Source: Sphingobium terrigena | Lineage (GTDB): Bacteria > Pseudomonadota > Alphaproteobacteria > Sphingomonadales > Sphingomonadaceae | Length of the DNA stretch: 64,000 nt | Direction: 5' to 3' | NCBI RefSeq assembly: GCF_003591655.1 | Contig: NZ_QVRA01000014.1 | Span: 1-64,000 of the forward strand | Shown: positions 20,501-29,055 of the stretch, one piece after another | Numbering within the stretch: position 1 is the first letter of the stretch | How the letters are laid out: every line of letters starts with the position of its first letter | Made by a program: the position numbers and the translations under genes | The notes under the pieces: generated by a model | The model's input: only the letters and a program-made list of their open reading frames with translations | Told to the model about the DNA's origin: nothing | The model's database searches: none

Positions 20501-21317
20501 CGGTGCGAGCGCAGACCTGGTCGCTATAAGCGTCGAACACAGTGGAGTCCGACAGGCGATCGGCAATATGGTCCCACGCTGCATCGCAGCTCATGGTCGC
20601 GCCCCCTTTGTCGCTCGCCGTGAAGACGGTCGAGAAGGTCGCAGGGCCCGCCATCGCCGCAAAGGAGGCGGGAAGGTCAGTCGAGGTCCGGAACAGCTGA
20701 TCGTCATCGACGCCATAGGCCGGTGAGACACGCGCAACCGGGTAGCATTGGCGAACATAATCCTTCACGCTCGCGTCGAGGAAGGTGTCGACAATCGGGC
20801 TGCGCGGCGAGACTGCGTTGAGGAACAGGTCGAACGCATGGCCGCCAGCGCCAAATTCCAGCTTGGCATTGGGATCGGTGGTGTTGTCATCGATCGTTTC
20901 AGCAAGCGCCCGTTCCATCAGGTTGGTGACGCCGGCGACCAGCACGATGAGATTGGGGACGCCGCCGACCGGCTGATAGGCGTTGCGCACCCGGTCATAG
21001 ATGTGGACGGTACCGGTCGTGGCGATCATCCCGGCGAACAGGCCTATACCGACCAGCATCTGGAAGCCGAATGCAACCAGGCCCATGCCCGAACCCCGAA
21101 TGCTGGCGATGACCGCGCCAAGGCCAATGCCAACCACCGCGACAATCAAAACCAGTGTTTCATAGCGCGGATCACCGAAGATCATCGCCACCAGGTGAAA
21201 CGCATCGACGGTTTCGGAAAAGCCGTCCCAAGTGTGATAGCTGGCATCGATCGCCAGCGCGGGCGTGGCGCTCAGCAAGCCGAACAGGACGCATGCCAGG
21301 CGGATGAGATGACGCAT
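17574..21317 (-). CDS. traG: F-type T4SS mating-pair stabilisation protein TraG
   Basis: This protein of about 1247 aa has a signal-like N-terminus and the TraG-N membrane domain. The first 480 residues contain several hydrophobic segments, including LVLIVAVVGIGLGAVI and FAIMLMMMPIALLFIL. A very long polar cytoplasmic or periplasmic tail follows. In F, TraG's N-terminal part joins TraH and TraF in pilus assembly, and its C-terminal part acts in mating-pair stabilisation and entry exclusion. It is the last gene of the operon. A GTG at 21329 overlaps the traH stop, but ATG 21317 has GAGG at good spacing and is preferred. The length is somewhat above that of F TraG (938 aa). Confidence 0.9.
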   Translation of the reverse strand: MRHLIRLACVLFGLLSATPALAIDASYHTWDGFSETVDAFHLVAMIFGDPRYETLVLIVAVVGIGLGAVIASIRGSGMGLVAFGFQMLVGIGLFAGMIATTGTVHIYDRVRNAYQPVGGVPNLIVLVAGVTNLMERALAETIDDNTTDPNAKLEFGAGGHAFDLFLNAVSPRSPIVDTFLDASVKDYVRQCYPVARVSPAYGVDDDQLFRTSTDLPASFAAMAGPATFSTVFTASDKGGATMSCDAAWDHIADRLSDSTVFDAYSDQVCARTGFDVSQASQRDRCRQQIDALGDMMLGQSMSRQTFLTNILLGQTVGDVLFEDSPAATARVMANRAIESNGLATLSTANEWMPTIRASVFAIMLMMMPIALLFILTPINLRVASFALGLFVFVALWGVIDAGIYQLTLGRAMDVLAELRATNVAADSWILAPSAAMKALAIFGSFRTAAAGLAGAFVFTVFRFSGNMFTAFTSGMLGVQGQGSMAAATIGTSEGYASALEAQASAGGTMARRSTSSGFGDFGERSSFGLDRAFASAGSVIGEHGGGATGTAAFGLGRADAARELGGLSPALVGRDLNDPATASAIRANAATSAIHNFAQGDALRKLGTSYFGEGQGGERAFAAFAQNMVQWKAFGDSQAYEMMQSGAQRHFERSGYDAKDAALKASTVIAQASADPTFAKITANAFDQEQMLRNDLTAAQTQVGAMEGRRDYAGDRVAAVERGNVSTEQAHRTGHNQGQREAAGMLGLSVTETSLRIGFINALSGEARSSAISQLSRSTGRNEAQVLRALESYNAAVQVGTADGATAEAAREGTNVYGRTREAAGYDFAERSGKLDAQREIGPDGVRSSAQIGEQRRQADNAGFAQGAAAAGVSVREAARLDSFIRALAGTAGNQVDMAEGGAEGIADRARNERLTGIVDKERLTRTQALLREHGVEMSKRQIAMDQNGDIGLNLTPELAAQMWRGGLINESQLGAIANGGHARFSFAHNDLLVSSSTGFSQSARNDTSTRFEAGKQAGPDTIEHFLGSGAQGQTAMANWLRGGFEMDRRGDWRLKPQVADTLERDVTAIMVQTGWQRSLSRSAEHQTQDSQSISGNLTASATRGMGSGGKSSDNKGGTKGSAVGSLSGKIGMDFVDRGSASVSARSSIDIVNYDVREAIASAEKVASRSGRPEEAFARELGERVLGSDGLRNRYLRQADSGRGTVDVTGPITSMEQSSILSSGRLLFDRDNGMSDGDPSFKERRDP

Positions 21318-21325
21318 GGCTCGCC

Positions 21326-22750
21326 TCACCGGTTGCGATTGGCGTTGGCGCCAGCGGCGTCACGCGCATCACGGTCGCGCTGGCGCACCACCCCGGCATA
21401 ATTTGCCGAGAGGTTCGCCTGGTTCATGGCCGCGATGTAGGACTGGCGCATCTGCGAGCGCTGGCGCAGCACCTCGTCGCGCAGTTCGCTTAGCTGCTCG
21501 ATGCCCTTGGTCAGGATGCGCGTCTGGCAGATGTTCGTGTTGTCCGCGTCGGCCGCGCCCGCCGTCGTCACGCCGCGCTCGGCATTCTGCAGCGCAAAGT
21601 CGATCGAGCGGGTGAGATCATTGAGCATCTGATAGGCGAGGGTGAGGGCGACCAGCTCGTCGGTGTCGGCGATCACGCTGTCGGTCAGGCCCTGCCGCAC
21701 GCCCCATTCGAGCAGGCGGTAGACCGGCAGGGTCCGCACATTGGCGACGAACTGCTTTTCTTCTGTCGTCAACGCGGCGCGGGTACGGATCTTGGCGGCC
21801 ACCGATACCATCCTTTCCCGCGCCAGCAGCAGAGCGCCGCGCCCGGCGCCGCTCACCGAGCAATCCGAAGCTGTCGCGGGAATGTTGAGCGCACGGGTGG
21901 GCACCCGTCCGGTCAGGAAATCATCGGCGCTCTCGCTATCCTGGCGCGGGCAGGCGGGGATGGCCGAGAAGAGCGGCACTTTGTCCTTATCATCCCAGCG
22001 CATATAGACATCGCCGACCCTGGCACGCATCACACCCGCCCAGTCGGACGCACCGACACGCGCGGCAGCATGGCCCAGCAGCGAACCGGTCTTGAAGATG
22101 TCGGTGACCTCGACTGGGCAATTGGCCAGCGCGTCCTTCAGATCCTCGGTCGGATTACCCTTATTAGCTTGGATCTTCTCCCGGCTCTGTTGCCAGCTAT
22201 TGGCATAGCCTGCGCGGATCGACTTGTATCCGGTCATCTCCTCGACGATCCCCGACATATTATCGTCGCCTTTGGCAATCTGAACCATGCGATTGGCGAG
22301 ACGGCAGTCGTTCACCTGGATGGAATTGAGATAATTGGTCGCTGCCTCCATCTTCGAGATGATGTTACCCATTTTCTCGTCGAGCGTTTCGAGCAGATAC
22401 TGGAAAGCGACGGCTGGCGCAGCCTGCAGGATCGTCTCCAGCTTCTGGACCAGATAGTCGGGGTCGAGAAACGACATGCCCCCTAAAAACATGTCGATGC
22501 CCCCGCAGCCCGCCTTCACCTTGGGAAGCGTCAGGCTCATGAGATAATCGTCATGCACGTCGACGCGACCCGACATGCCGCCCGCGGTCACATAGCCGCG
22601 GGTCTGGTCCTCGAAGCTGCCCGGCGAGCTATAGGTGACATTATCGAACCAGCTTTCGGCCCAGCCTTGGGCATAGGCAGGGGCCGCCTGGCCGCATGAC
22701 GCGACGAGGATGGAGAAGGCGAGGGTCAGACGATATGGATGACATCGCAT
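21326..22750 (-). CDS. traH: F-type T4SS pilus assembly protein TraH
   Basis: This 474-aa periplasmic protein has a signal peptide ending near APAYA and the TraH pattern: YVTAGGMSGR, then KAGCGGIDMFLGGMSFLDPDYLV, and conserved cysteines (NDCRLANRM, LANCPVEV). TraH associates with the outer membrane and works with TraF, TrbI and TraU in pilus extension and retraction. The length is near that of F TraH (458 aa). It lies between the thioredoxin-like gene and traG. Confidence 0.92.
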   Translation of the reverse strand: MRCHPYRLTLAFSILVASCGQAAPAYAQGWAESWFDNVTYSSPGSFEDQTRGYVTAGGMSGRVDVHDDYLMSLTLPKVKAGCGGIDMFLGGMSFLDPDYLVQKLETILQAAPAVAFQYLLETLDEKMGNIISKMEAATNYLNSIQVNDCRLANRMVQIAKGDDNMSGIVEEMTGYKSIRAGYANSWQQSREKIQANKGNPTEDLKDALANCPVEVTDIFKTGSLLGHAAARVGASDWAGVMRARVGDVYMRWDDKDKVPLFSAIPACPRQDSESADDFLTGRVPTRALNIPATASDCSVSGAGRGALLLARERMVSVAAKIRTRAALTTEEKQFVANVRTLPVYRLLEWGVRQGLTDSVIADTDELVALTLAYQMLNDLTRSIDFALQNAERGVTTAGAADADNTNICQTRILTKGIEQLSELRDEVLRQRSQMRQSYIAAMNQANLSANYAGVVRQRDRDARDAAGANANRNR

Positions 22751-22796
22751 GGCAGGTTCCTCATGAAAATGGACATGTGACGCTGCCCCGCCATGA

Positions 22797-23399
22797 TCAG
22801 CGTCGCTTTGGGTTAGAGGAGGTCAGCGCCCTCACGCCGACGATCCCGGTAAATTTCGACATGGCACGCACGCCTACCGCTGCCCGGGTTCCGGTCAGCA
22901 TCCGGGCTGCAAGCCAGGCGTTGCGCGCAATATTGGCGCTATGGTCGGTGCCGATCGCGATCGGCACCATGCGGTTCGGGTCGGCAAGCGGGCGCACCCA
23001 TGCGACCGGGTTTCCGACCCAAGGAAGGCCGAGACGTCCTGATCGCAGCATCGCTTCCTCTTGCCCCAACGTCCGGACGTGCCAACCATAGCGGGTACGA
23101 AAAGCGGAAAGCTTGGTCCACAGATCGCCGCATGGCAGGCAGCCGGGCGATGTGCTCATCTCGATAGTGTAGAGCGACGCTTGGCCACGCAGCATGCTCT
23201 CGAAATCGGCAGGAAAGTCTCGCGTCACCGGCACGCGGGCCAGCCAGAGACGCATGTCTGCGGCTGTCGACACCGGATGAATGGCGGCTCGCCTGGCAAG
23301 GCCGCGATCCGTCGGCTGCGCAGCGGCTGTTGCGGGCGTCTGCACCGATATTGTCAGCAAGATAGCCCAGGCGAACAGGGCCTGCGCGAGGCGCGTCAC
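22797..23399 (-). CDS. Periplasmic thioredoxin-like protein (TrbB position)
   Basis: This 200-aa protein begins with GTG overlapping the traF stop (GTGA). It has a signal peptide (LFAWAILLTISVQTPATAAA) and a thioredoxin-like core with a CLPC motif in SPGCLPCGDLW. The frame is open another 120 codons upstream, but that part overlaps traF and is not used. It probably is the disulfide-handling partner for cysteine-rich TraN, TraU and TraH, like TrbB or TraF in F. The exact ortholog is uncertain. Confidence 0.75.
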   Translation of the reverse strand: MTRLAQALFAWAILLTISVQTPATAAAQPTDRGLARRAAIHPVSTAADMRLWLARVPVTRDFPADFESMLRGQASLYTIEMSTSPGCLPCGDLWTKLSAFRTRYGWHVRTLGQEEAMLRSGRLGLPWVGNPVAWVRPLADPNRMVPIAIGTDHSANIARNAWLAARMLTGTRAAVGVRAMSKFTGIVGVRALTSSNPKRR

Positions 23400-24283
23400 G
23401 GCCTTGGCCCCTGGGCATCGACGAGGTCGCCGCCGATCACGCGCGGATCGGTCGCGGAGACGGGTCCATTGGCGAGCGCATCGAAGAAGCCGTCTTCCTC
23501 GCCGGCTCCCGTCAGCCATTGTTCGGGCCGGATGTCGCCGCGCAGCAGCCGGGCCGCCTGATAGGCCATCTGGGCGAGATTGGGATAAGTCTCGACGCCT
23601 GCTGCGATTACCATACGCTGGGCGCTGTTCCGGCGAATGACCATGGTGGTCGGCGTCACCTCGACCCCGAAGCGCTGGCCGAGTTCGGGTTTGCGGTCGA
23701 GATCCATCAGGCTGACCTGCCAGCCCATATTCTCCTGGAACCGCTGGACGATCGGCCATTGCACCTTGCAGTAGCCGCAGGAGTCCCGTGCGAACATGAC
23801 CAGCGCAAATTCCCCGGCATGCGCACGCAGATATTGGCGGCGGACCTGGTCCTTATGTGCGCCCAGCGCATCGCGGGCCTCGCCCACCATCGGATTGGCG
23901 GCCCGGGCATTGAGCTGCGGATAGGTGAGCATCGCAAGCTGGGTGACGCCGGCAAAGGCGCGTGCCTTGCGCCGGGCAAAATCCTGCAACCGCCAGAAGT
24001 CGGCGACCGCATCGATCGTGAGAACGGTGGCGGCATAGTCGCGCTGCTGTTCGATCAGCTTGGCGATCCGGGGCGGCGCCCATTTGGCCAGTTCAGCCAT
24101 CGGCGGTATGACGGGTTTTGGGATGACATCATCGGCCGCTTCTTCCGCAGCGCTGGCCTTTGGGGTTTCATACCACCAATAGCCGCGTGTTCCGCGACCT
24201 CCCGGGCCTGGAGGCACAGGCTGCGCACCCGCAATATCGACGGGCAGAAGCAGCATTGCAACCAAAGCGAGGAGGCGCTTCAC
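23396..24283 (-). CDS. traF: F-type T4SS protein TraF (thioredoxin-fold)
   Basis: This 295-aa protein has a signal peptide (MKRLLALVAMLLLPVDIAGAQ), a GYWWYETP start of the mature part typical of TraF, and a C-terminal thioredoxin fold with SCGYCKVQWP and a cis-proline loop (VEVTPTTMVI). TraF is periplasmic and needed for pilus assembly. F TraF lacks the CxxC, whereas this one keeps it, so it may be a working oxidoreductase. Its ATG overlaps the peptidase gene stop (4 nt). Confidence 0.88.
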   Translation of the reverse strand: MKRLLALVAMLLLPVDIAGAQPVPPGPGGRGTRGYWWYETPKASAAEEAADDVIPKPVIPPMAELAKWAPPRIAKLIEQQRDYAATVLTIDAVADFWRLQDFARRKARAFAGVTQLAMLTYPQLNARAANPMVGEARDALGAHKDQVRRQYLRAHAGEFALVMFARDSCGYCKVQWPIVQRFQENMGWQVSLMDLDRKPELGQRFGVEVTPTTMVIRRNSAQRMVIAAGVETYPNLAQMAYQAARLLRGDIRPEQWLTGAGEEDGFFDALANGPVSATDPRVIGGDLVDAQGPRP

Positions 24284-24876
24284 AGCAGCTTTTCCATGCG
24301 GGTGAGCCGCTCGACGGCAACCGGGCCGTAATAGCGGCTGTCATATCCGTCGGGATGTCGCGAGCCGACGAAGATCATTCCATCGGGAATATGCAGACTT
24401 TCCGGTCGCCAACGGTCAAGCGCCTTGCCGCTGCGCGCTAAGGGTTTGGCGATGCCCATCAGCCTGCCGTTGCAATAGTAGCAGCCGGTCCAACCGCGAC
24501 CCACGGTGCCAGGCTTTTCAACCATCACGATCCGGTCGCCTGGCAAGCACAGCGCATATTTGGTGACATTCACTGGCTTGGGGCCGGCAATCGGATCGGA
24601 CAGAAGGAACGAGACGAGGTCGCCGTGACGGATCGGGCCGAGGGAGCGGTGCACGACCCACGCATCGATGGAGGGCGTCATGACCAATGTGATCTGCGGC
24701 ATCGCCCACCAGGCAAAGAGACCAATCGGCAGTACGATCCCATAGGCCTTGAAAAGCTGACCCGAACGGGGCGGCTGCCCAGGACCAGCAGCGCCCAGCG
24801 CCACGGCTGCGCGCAGCGGCAGATCCTTGAGTTCGCGCCAGACCCGGTTACTGGCGCGCCATGTGAGCAAGAGCAT
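24280..24876 (-). CDS. S26 signal peptidase of the transfer system
   Basis: This 198-aa protein has one N-terminal membrane helix (YGIVLPIGLFAWWAM). It carries the S26 boxes MTPSIDAWV (catalytic Ser), the HGDLVSFLL strand, and KYALCLPGDRIV (catalytic Lys), followed by GSRHPDGYDSRYYGPV. It belongs to the conjugative signal peptidase group (TraF of RP4 / TrhF-like). It may process the pilin TraA or other Tra proteins. The ATG at 24876 has GGAGG at good spacing and overlaps trbC by 29 nt. Confidence 0.88.
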   Translation of the reverse strand: MLLLTWRASNRVWRELKDLPLRAAVALGAAGPGQPPRSGQLFKAYGIVLPIGLFAWWAMPQITLVMTPSIDAWVVHRSLGPIRHGDLVSFLLSDPIAGPKPVNVTKYALCLPGDRIVMVEKPGTVGRGWTGCYYCNGRLMGIAKPLARSGKALDRWRPESLHIPDGMIFVGSRHPDGYDSRYYGPVAVERLTRMEKLL

Positions 24877-25738
24877 CCTGCACCTCCGCCTTGCCGCCAA
24901 GGCGGCCATATTCCTCGAGAAGCCCGGACAGGGCAGCATCGCCCAGCACGAGATGCGCTGCGCGCGGGCTCGCCTCGTCGCGCTCGCAATAGGGCCGGGT
25001 CGGATCGCCTGGGATCATCGCCAGCGCCGGCACCTGGCTGACGCGATGCTGCCGGAAAATCAGTGGATCGACGATCAGCTGCACGTCGCGCATGGCGCAG
25101 GCGGGACCTTCGCATCCCGGATCGCGGCGCAGTATCGCGGCTGATAATTGCGCCATCGGTCCAACCTGCCGCATCCCGCCCGGCATGCCGCGAAAAGCCA
25201 TGACGCCCCCGGCCCGTTCGAGCTGCCCTGCGTAAGTGCGCAGTGTTTCAACCGGCATGGAGGAGGACACAAACAGTAGCGGGAGCCACTGGTTCGCGCT
25301 GCTGCCGGAAACAACGCCAGCCAATGCCGCTTCTTTGGGCTGTTCAAGGCCCAGGGCCTGCGCGATCCGCCGACTGGCGGTGTCCCGTTCGATGGCCAGG
25401 GCTTTGCGCGTCGCCGCGACGTCTGCCTTGACGCGATCCGCCATGGCAGGATCCTGCTTGCGCCTGCTTATCCCCTCGAAGGCGCGGCGCTCCGCGCCAG
25501 CGTCGGCTTTTGAGGGCAGAACGGGCGAGGCTTTCGTTGAAGCCTTCGCCTTGGCGGCAGCCCGCTTCACGCGCTCCATAGCCGCGTCACCCTGATCCTG
25601 GATGCGCGTACGCGCATTTGCGCTCGTCGGCTGTTCTGCCAAAGCCTGCGGTTCACTTGCTCGCACCGATGCGGGATAGAGCGCGAGAGCCGCCAGAAGC
25701 AGGGCGCACCTAGTTGCGGATCGTCTGCATATGGGCAT
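24848..25738 (-). CDS. trbC: F-type pilus assembly protein TrbC
   Basis: This 296-aa periplasmic protein has a signal peptide, an Ala/Lys-rich linker and a C-terminal TrbC domain (LLFVSSSMPVETLRTYAGQLERAGGVMAFRG, then VDPLIFRQHRVSQVPALAM). The fold is thioredoxin-like without a CxxC. TrbC of F helps in pilus assembly and interacts with TraW. It starts inside the 3' end of the second traN gene (29-nt overlap). Confidence 0.88.
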   Translation of the reverse strand: MPICRRSATRCALLLAALALYPASVRASEPQALAEQPTSANARTRIQDQGDAAMERVKRAAAKAKASTKASPVLPSKADAGAERRAFEGISRRKQDPAMADRVKADVAATRKALAIERDTASRRIAQALGLEQPKEAALAGVVSGSSANQWLPLLFVSSSMPVETLRTYAGQLERAGGVMAFRGMPGGMRQVGPMAQLSAAILRRDPGCEGPACAMRDVQLIVDPLIFRQHRVSQVPALAMIPGDPTRPYCERDEASPRAAHLVLGDAALSGLLEEYGRLGGKAEVQDALAHMARQ

Positions 25739-26804
25739 CGATCTTGTCCTTCATCTCGATCTGGATTTCGGATTGGGCGCGCGCCTCGATTTCCGCATAA
25801 TATTCGGAGAGGTCCATTTTGCTGAAATCGAGCGCCTGGAATTCTTGCGGGCTAAAGCCTCGGCAATAGGGTTGCTTCGCAGTGCCCCAGCCGATGGCGC
25901 TAAAGGCCTTCAACTGTGGGCGGCCCTGTTCCTGGATGATACGGCCAAGCTTTGTGTTGAAGCAGCAATGGCCCCGCGCCTTCTGGACGCACACGCCAAG
26001 GATGCTCGACGAACAATAGCTGCCGATCTCATGGCACATGCCCGAACCGCGCAGCATGCCCACTTCCATATCCTGCTGGTCGCAACCTTGGAGCAGGAGA
26101 TCGATCATGAAGTTGACCGCTAGGCTGATCGCGATCGATGTGGGATCGATGCCGACGATGATCGCATTGGCACCGGCACTCGCTGCCTGGCTTGCGGTCG
26201 CGCCTGCCTTGAAGGCGGTGTAGGCGGCTTTCATGCCGGTGAAGACGCCCTTGGCCACCGCGATCTTGGTCGTAATCGACGAATTCGATCCGCCCATGCC
26301 GTCCTTCACGATCTTGCCCTTGTCCTTGCAGCAATTCTGGAAGGTGGTGCTGAGTCCGGCAGGACGGCAACGCGCGGCGCGTCCGGAGAAGATCTCGATC
26401 GTGCCAAGGCAATGGCCATCGGCATCGACGGTGCCGTTGGCCGCGACGCCGGGATCATCCACCACCGGCTCCTCGACGATCGGATTGGCGCTGGTGTCGA
26501 TACAGGCGTTGGCCGAGCAGCTTGGCGCGCCGCCGCTGGCCGGCACAGCGCAGGCATATTGCTCGCCGAGCGGGCACCGCATCGCTCCCGCTCCATCCGT
26601 CTCACACGGTGTTTCGCCAATGGGGCACATCCATCCGCCCGCGCCGGTCAGATGGCAGCTTGCCGTTTCGCCGTCGTCCGCCGCATCGCCATTGCCGTTA
26701 AGATCGACAGCGCAAAGCTGCTGAGCGCTTGCGGTGCCGGGGAATAAGGAACCAGCGCCGACGAGGAGGATCAGCCCCAAAAGCAAGATATGCAGCGACC
26801 TCAT
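25710..26804 (-). CDS. traN: TraN-like mating-pair stabilisation protein, C-terminal type
   Basis: This 364-aa secreted protein has a clear signal peptide (ILLLGLILLVGAGSLFPGTASA) and over 20 cysteines. Its C-terminal block (FQNCCKDKG, GMCHEIGSYCSSSILGVC, KARGHCCFNTKLGRIIQEQGRPQL) is the conserved end of TraN outer-membrane adhesins. Classical TraN is one protein of about 600 aa. Here the C-terminal module is its own gene with its own signal peptide, directly after a second TraN-like gene (ATGA overlap). The two products may form a disulfide-rich complex at the outer membrane that contacts the recipient. Confidence 0.8.
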   Translation of the reverse strand: MRSLHILLLGLILLVGAGSLFPGTASAQQLCAVDLNGNGDAADDGETASCHLTGAGGWMCPIGETPCETDGAGAMRCPLGEQYACAVPASGGAPSCSANACIDTSANPIVEEPVVDDPGVAANGTVDADGHCLGTIEIFSGRAARCRPAGLSTTFQNCCKDKGKIVKDGMGGSNSSITTKIAVAKGVFTGMKAAYTAFKAGATASQAASAGANAIIVGIDPTSIAISLAVNFMIDLLLQGCDQQDMEVGMLRGSGMCHEIGSYCSSSILGVCVQKARGHCCFNTKLGRIIQEQGRPQLKAFSAIGWGTAKQPYCRGFSPQEFQALDFSKMDLSEYYAEIEARAQSEIQIEMKDKIDAHMQTIRN

Positions 26805-28732
26805 CGCACGGCACTCGTGCAGACCATGTCGGCGCCGCCCAGATGTACGGTCTGCATCATCACTACCGCTTCGGGAAAATCATCGATGCAGCCACAGCCC
26901 TGCACCAGTTCCTCGCCCTCGCCCGCAGGGCAGACATCATTCTCCTGGCAGGCGTGATAGTGATAGTCCCAGCCCAAGGGATCAGTCTGTCTGGAACCGG
27001 TCACGCCATCGGGGGCTGCGGCTATATTGACCTGCGCCTTGCGGGTTTTGCAGATGGGCTCGCAGGCATTGACGCTGCCGGACACGGGCAAGGAGAAATT
27101 GCGGGTTGTCAGGCTATGGCTGCCATCGGCATTCTTGACCCGGTCAGCGAGCAAAGTCTCGGTCGAATGATCGATGATATAGGTGCCGCGGGAGAGATCG
27201 GGCTGTGGGAGCGCGCCGCTATCGACCGTGCAGGCATAGCTGCGCTGGCGTTCGAAGAAGGCGCGGCTGATCGTGGTCGCGCAAGCACCCGTGCCGATCA
27301 ACCGCGTTTGGGGCAGGGGGGTGAGCCCGGTCTTGACGCCGTTGCGATAGGTGATGACGCCATCGACATTCTCATCGTCGAGACGGCAGGCATTATTGGC
27401 CGCATAGCCCGAACAGCTATCGACAAGCTGCTCGCTCGACTTGCAGCCGGCGTCCACCTTCGCGTCGATCGCCGCATAGGCTTCGCCGCCATCGGCAACC
27501 GCGACCCGCAACCAGATATCATGATCGCCTTGCGTCAGCCTGGAGGTGAGATCGAGGCCGGGATCGACATAGAAGGCGCTCTTCTTCTCGCATTTGCCCG
27601 GCGGCGGTCCCGATCCGGTCCAGACTTCCGGGCCAGAGCCAACCAGGTCTCCATCGATCCTGATCTGCGCCCAGTCGTCCCCGCCAAAGCGGGTCAGAAG
27701 TAGCTGCTGAAGCCTTGCGGCGTCCTTGACCCGCAATGTCATGTGAAAATCGATAAGCGTGCAGGATCCGCCTGTGAGGCTATTATCGGTGGGCGAGCCC
27801 ATGACGAAGGTGCGGCTGCTTGGGTCTGTGGCATAGGTTGAGTAGCCGCCCGCCACACGATCGATGATCATCTCGGCGGCTATTTCTTCCTGCGTGATCT
27901 GCCGGGTGATCGCGCAGCCTCGGCGCACCTGCGACGTGCCGGTTCCGGTCGACGACTGGACAAGCGCCTGGAAAATGCTGCTCGTTTGCGCGGCGCCATA
28001 GGCGTCGCCCGCGATGGCGCCCGGATTGGCCTTATACGCCGTGGCGCCCACCTGCGGCTGCGCCGCGCAGGATGTGGTTTGCGCGCCGGTATAGCGGATG
28101 AGCGGGCCATCGATGGCGGCCTGCGCGATGCCGATACGCGGGTCGGCCGTGGTAAGCGCGCCGACAACGCCGCCGCCCAGATCCTTAAGGATCGAAGCCA
28201 TATTGCCCCAGACCAGATTGCTGCCGCAGCTATTATTGACGCAGTAACAACCGGCCAGATCGGTCAGCTCGACCGGGGACAGCTTCAGTGCCCCGGATGC
28301 AGAAGCGTCCCAGCGGAAGAAGCGGCATGCGTCCCAGCTGCCCGGCGCGCAGGAGATGATCCCATTGGCGCAAATCCCGGACGTGGGGACCGGAACGGTC
28401 AATGCCTCATCGAAGCTTCCGTCCAGATCGCTGTCGCGCGAAATGCTGAGCATGCCGATATCGCCGGTGGCACTGGGCTGGGCGAGCAGTTCGAGCAGCG
28501 TCGCGCTTTTCTGGCAGGCAAGATTGGGGGTGAAGGTCTTTTTGGTGTCGACCGTGGTGATGGGCTGGCCCGCCAGCCCCGGCGTCACATAATTGCCCAG
28601 CAGCGCATCGCTGTCAGCGCTCTTCGCCCGCGCGGCGGCCGCCGCGGCGCGGGCGCGGTCCTGCGCGGTCTGCGCATGGAGCGGGGCAGGCAGGCTGAGC
28701 GCTGCGAGAAGGGCGAGGGTTGCTGTCCTCAT
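26801..28732 (-). CDS. traN: TraN-like large secreted cysteine-rich protein
   Basis: This 643-aa protein has a signal peptide (TLALLAALSLPAPLHAQ) and many cysteines (LAGCYCVNNSCGSN, CEPICKTRK, YHACQENDVCPAG, VQGCGCIDDF). It matches the N-terminal and central region of TraN-family proteins but lacks the CCKDKG/CCFNTKLGRI end, which is in the next gene. In its middle is a PA14- or lectin-like segment (WAQIRIDGDLVG, DHDIWLRVAVADGG) that could bind recipient surface groups. The ATG overlaps the stop of the upstream small gene. Confidence 0.78.
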   Translation of the reverse strand: MRTATLALLAALSLPAPLHAQTAQDRARAAAAAARAKSADSDALLGNYVTPGLAGQPITTVDTKKTFTPNLACQKSATLLELLAQPSATGDIGMLSISRDSDLDGSFDEALTVPVPTSGICANGIISCAPGSWDACRFFRWDASASGALKLSPVELTDLAGCYCVNNSCGSNLVWGNMASILKDLGGGVVGALTTADPRIGIAQAAIDGPLIRYTGAQTTSCAAQPQVGATAYKANPGAIAGDAYGAAQTSSIFQALVQSSTGTGTSQVRRGCAITRQITQEEIAAEMIIDRVAGGYSTYATDPSSRTFVMGSPTDNSLTGGSCTLIDFHMTLRVKDAARLQQLLLTRFGGDDWAQIRIDGDLVGSGPEVWTGSGPPPGKCEKKSAFYVDPGLDLTSRLTQGDHDIWLRVAVADGGEAYAAIDAKVDAGCKSSEQLVDSCSGYAANNACRLDDENVDGVITYRNGVKTGLTPLPQTRLIGTGACATTISRAFFERQRSYACTVDSGALPQPDLSRGTYIIDHSTETLLADRVKNADGSHSLTTRNFSLPVSGSVNACEPICKTRKAQVNIAAAPDGVTGSRQTDPLGWDYHYHACQENDVCPAGEGEELVQGCGCIDDFPEAVVMMQTVHLGGADMVCTSAVR

Positions 28733-29055
28733 GGCCGGTGCTCGACCGGATTGATCTGCCGCGACCCGCGCCGCAGCCGGAACAGAAATATAGCTGGAAC
28801 AGGGTCGGCAAGCTCTGCCCGGAATACAGCCTGACCTTCAAAAACGGTCAGCATGGCCACGACCACATGCGGCGAAGAGGGGACCGCCGCATGATCGTCT
28901 GCATGTGTGGCCACGCTGACCGTCCGACCGGTGCCGCAGGGGGGATGCGACACCGGCCTGACCGCATGGGGAACGCCTGGCTCGGTGGAATGACGGGCAG
29001 ACCATCGGCTGATGCCAGACGAGGGCATGCGGATCGGGAAAGGCGACCTGTTCAT
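28729..29055 (-). CDS. Small unknown protein between traU and traN
   Basis: This 108-aa frame is joined by 4-nt ATGA overlaps to traU upstream and to the first traN gene downstream, which strongly suggests that it is translated. The sequence is rich in Pro, Arg and His in its first half and has a hydrophobic beta-rich middle (VVVAMLTVFEGQAVF). No family is recognised and there is no signal peptide. It may be a chaperone or regulator specific to this transfer operon. Confidence 0.55.
   Translation of the reverse strand: MNRSPFPIRMPSSGISRWSARHSTEPGVPHAVRPVSHPPCGTGRTVSVATHADDHAAVPSSPHVVVAMLTVFEGQAVFRAELADPVPAIFLFRLRRGSRQINPVEHRP

Noticed and set aside
23400..23759. N-terminal extension of the thioredoxin-like gene
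   Set aside because: It overlaps traF and has biased, non-protein-like sequence. The GTG at 23399 gives a normal signal peptide and a coupled start.
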